DNA from: Acanthamoeba sp. SK_2022b
Taxonomy: Eukaryota > Discosea > Longamoebia > Acanthamoebidae
Direction: 5' to 3'
NCBI GenBank assembly: GCA_027943245.1
Contig: JANDJZ010000443.1
Coordinates: forward strand, 1 to 54,169
DNA: 54,169 nucleotides
A model generated the notes under the pieces. The model was given only the letters and a program-made list of their open reading frames with translations. It was not told where the DNA came from and did no database searches. A program made the translations under genes and the position numbers. Within the stretch, counting starts at the first letter, position 1, and each line of letters begins with the position of its first letter. Shown in pieces: positions 52,437 through 54,169 of the stretch.

Positions 52437-53923
52437 GCGCCGCCCGCACGCCGCTGCGCGTCGCGGCGGTGGACCTCGGCGCCACCAGCGGACGGGTGAT
52501 GGCGGCGACCGTCGCGCCCGACCGGCTGGAGCTGGCCGAGGTGCACCGCTTCGCGAACGGCGGCGTGCGGGTGCGCGACGCGCTGGTCTGGGACGTCGTC
52601 GGCATCCACCGCGAGGTGGTCGAGGGCGTCCGCCGCGTCGCGGCCGGGGGAGCGCTGGACGGCATCGGCATCGACTCCTGGGCCGTCGACTACGGCCTGC
52701 TGGACGCCGACGGCCAGCTGCTCGGCACGCCGTACTCGCACCGCGACTCGCGCACGGACGGCGTCGCCGCCCGGGTGGCGAAGGTCGTGGAGCCGGCCGA
52801 GCTGTACGACGTCACCGGCCTGCAGGACCTGCCGTTCAACACCGTCTACCAGCTGGTGGCGGCGCAGGGGACGGCCGCGCTGGCCGCCGCCCGCACGATG
52901 CTGCTCGTGCCCGACCTGCTGACCTACTGGCTGACCGGGCACGTCGGGGCCGAACGGACCAATGCGTCCACCACGGGCCTGTACGACGCGCGCCGCCGCG
53001 CGTGGGCCACCGGCCTGGCCGAACGGCTGGGCGTGCCGACGTCCCTGCTGCCGCCGCTGCACGACGCCGGCACGATCGTCGGCCGTCTGCTGCCCGAGGT
53101 CGGCGAGGCCGTCGGCGCGCCGGGCGTGCCGGTCGTGTCGGTGGCCTCCCACGACACCGCGTCCGCCGTCGTGGCCGTGCCGGCCGCGCAGGAGCGGTTC
53201 GCGTACATCTCCTCCGGCACCTGGTCGCTCGTGGGCCTGGCGCTGGACGAGCCGGTGCTGGGCGAGGCCGCCCGCGCCGCCGACTTCACCAACGAGGGCG
53301 GCGTCGACGGCACCATCCGCTTCCTCAAGAACGTCATGGGCCTGTGGGTGCTCTCGGAGTCGCTGCGGGCGTGGGAGCGCGAGGGCTACGCCGTCTCGCT
53401 GCCCAGCCTGCTGGCCGAGGCCGCGCGCGTGCCCGCGCTGCGCACCGTCGTCGACATCGACGACCCGAGCCTGCTGCCGCCCGGGGACATGCCCGGCCGG
53501 CTGCGGTCGCTGGCCGAGCGGGCCGGTGAGCCCGTGCCGGGCAGCCAGGCCGAGCTGGTTCGCTGCGTCCTGGACTCGCTGGCGCTGGCCTACCGGCGCA
53601 CGGTCCGCCGTGCGGTCGACCTGTCCGGCCGGGACGTCGACGTCGTCCACGTCGTGGGCGGCGGCTCGCAGAACACGCTGCTGTGCCAGCTCACCGCGGA
53701 CGCCTGCGAGCGCCCGGTGCTGGCCGGGCCGGCCGAGGCCGCGGCCCTGGGCAACGCGCTCGTCCAGGCCCGCACGCTGGGCGCCGACCTGCCCGACCTC
53801 GCCGCCATGCGCGACCTGGTGCGGCGCACGCACGACCTGACGCGCTACGAGCCGCGACCGGGCCTGGACTGGGACGCCGCCGAGCGTCGCGTCCGCCCGG
53901 CCGGGGCCCCGTCGGCGCGATGA
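52433..53923 (+). CDS. rhaB: Rhamnulokinase
   Basis: Phosphorylates L-rhamnulose at C1. The 496-aa FGGY-family kinase shows AAVDLGATSGRVM (phosphate-1 loop), GIDSWAVDYGLLDADG (catalytic Asp in the family context), ASHDTASAV, SSGTWSLVG and VVGGGSQNTLLCQLTADA (adenosine motif). ATG 52433 overlaps the aldolase/dehydrogenase stop by 4 nt. With the isomerase and aldolase it completes the phosphorylated rhamnose pathway. Confidence 0.95.
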   Translation: MSAARTPLRVAAVDLGATSGRVMAATVAPDRLELAEVHRFANGGVRVRDALVWDVVGIHREVVEGVRRVAAGGALDGIGIDSWAVDYGLLDADGQLLGTPYSHRDSRTDGVAARVAKVVEPAELYDVTGLQDLPFNTVYQLVAAQGTAALAAARTMLLVPDLLTYWLTGHVGAERTNASTTGLYDARRRAWATGLAERLGVPTSLLPPLHDAGTIVGRLLPEVGEAVGAPGVPVVSVASHDTASAVVAVPAAQERFAYISSGTWSLVGLALDEPVLGEAARAADFTNEGGVDGTIRFLKNVMGLWVLSESLRAWEREGYAVSLPSLLAEAARVPALRTVVDIDDPSLLPPGDMPGRLRSLAERAGEPVPGSQAELVRCVLDSLALAYRRTVRRAVDLSGRDVDVVHVVGGGSQNTLLCQLTADACERPVLAGPAEAAALGNALVQARTLGADLPDLAAMRDLVRRTHDLTRYEPRPGLDWDAAERRVRPAGAPSAR

Positions 53924-54159
53924 GCACGCGACCCCGGGCGTCCGCCGAGGTCTCGGCCGAGCGCGTCGGCACGCTCGACGCGGACGACCTGCGCCTGCTG
54001 CGGCTCGTGGCCGACGGCCACACCGCGGCCGGCACGGCGGCGCGCCTGGACGTCTCGGAGCGCACGGTGCGCCGCCGGCTGCGCGACGTCTGCGACCGGC
54101 TGGAGGTGCACAGCCCCATCGAGGCCGTCGTCCTGGCCGTGCGCCACGGCCGCATCTGA
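53920..54159 (+). CDS. Stand-alone LuxR-type HTH protein at the end of the rhamnose operon
   Basis: 79 aa. Nearly the whole protein is a GerE/LuxR helix-turn-helix: LDADDLRLLRLVADGHTAAG, RLDVSERTVRRRLRDVCDRL and EAVVLAVRHGRI. There is no receiver, PAS or sensor domain. Start ATG 53920 overlaps the rhaB stop (ATGA); the longer upstream frame lies inside rhaB and is rejected. Translational coupling links it to rhamnose growth. Its targets are unknown. It may report on operon expression to other genes. Confidence 0.78.
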   Translation: MSTRPRASAEVSAERVGTLDADDLRLLRLVADGHTAAGTAARLDVSERTVRRRLRDVCDRLEVHSPIEAVVLAVRHGRI

Positions 54160-54169
54160 GCGCCCCGGC

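Noticed and set aside
1..54169. CRISPR array, prophage or insertion sequence
   Set aside because: No regularly spaced repeats, cas genes, phage structural genes, or transposase motifs were found.

Overview
The window reads as chromosome of a high-GC Gram-positive actinobacterium, probably Nocardioidaceae-like (Aeromicrobium/Nocardioides type). That placement is inferred from the very high GC, the many leaderless genes (a TAnnnT -10 box 6-7 nt before the start codon), a DUF222-HNH gene under a GAAC-N4-GTTC LexA box, a class E sortase, and the actinobacterial trio histidine phosphatase / DUF3090 / SCO1664. No rRNA, CRISPR array, prophage, integrase or recognisable insertion sequence was seen.

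Region 1 (about 144-16,200) is a defence island with visibly lower third-position GC than the rest. It carries a Type I restriction-modification operon in the order hsdR, hsdS, a PD-(D/E)XK/DUF5655 protein, hsdM. Four bases after hsdM comes a frameshifted zinc-ribbon/DUF726 alpha/beta-hydrolase gene. Further on are a decayed small gene and an initiator tRNA-fMet gene with a perfect 17-bp terminator. Convergent to these lies a giant (about 1930 aa) gene joining a transglutaminase-like domain, DUF4011, an SF1 helicase, a Vsr/MTES-type nuclease fold and DUF3320, led by a small gene of unknown function.

Region 2 (16,653-26,183) is an aromatic-catabolism unit. A five-gene branched-chain-amino-acid-type ABC importer whose genes overlap by 4 nt is followed by an AraC regulator. 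Then come an FAD phenol-type hydroxylase, maleylacetate reductase and hydroxyquinol 1,2-dioxygenase. Together these would import a phenolic compound such as a resorcinol, hydroxylate it to hydroxyquinol, cleave the ring to maleylacetate and reduce that to 3-oxoadipate.

Region 3 (26,326-42,790) holds mostly single genes: a kinase / M23-like / class III aminotransferase fusion, the SOS-type DUF222-HNH gene, a sortase, a GNAT, small regulators, the phosphatase/DUF3090/SCO1664 operon, an acyl-CoA carboxylase beta subunit, a low-GC DUF6308 gene, a DnaB-like ATPase without its Walker lysine, DUF429, a secreted subtilase, a PPOX/F420-type protein and a bile-acid:sodium-symporter-type transporter. 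Region 4 (42,818-54,159) is a complete L-rhamnose regulon: a divergent LacI repressor with two matching operators, a four-component sugar ABC importer, rhamnose mutarotase, rhamnose isomerase, a fused rhamnulose-1-phosphate aldolase/dehydrogenase, rhamnulokinase, and a last, overlapping mini-LuxR gene.
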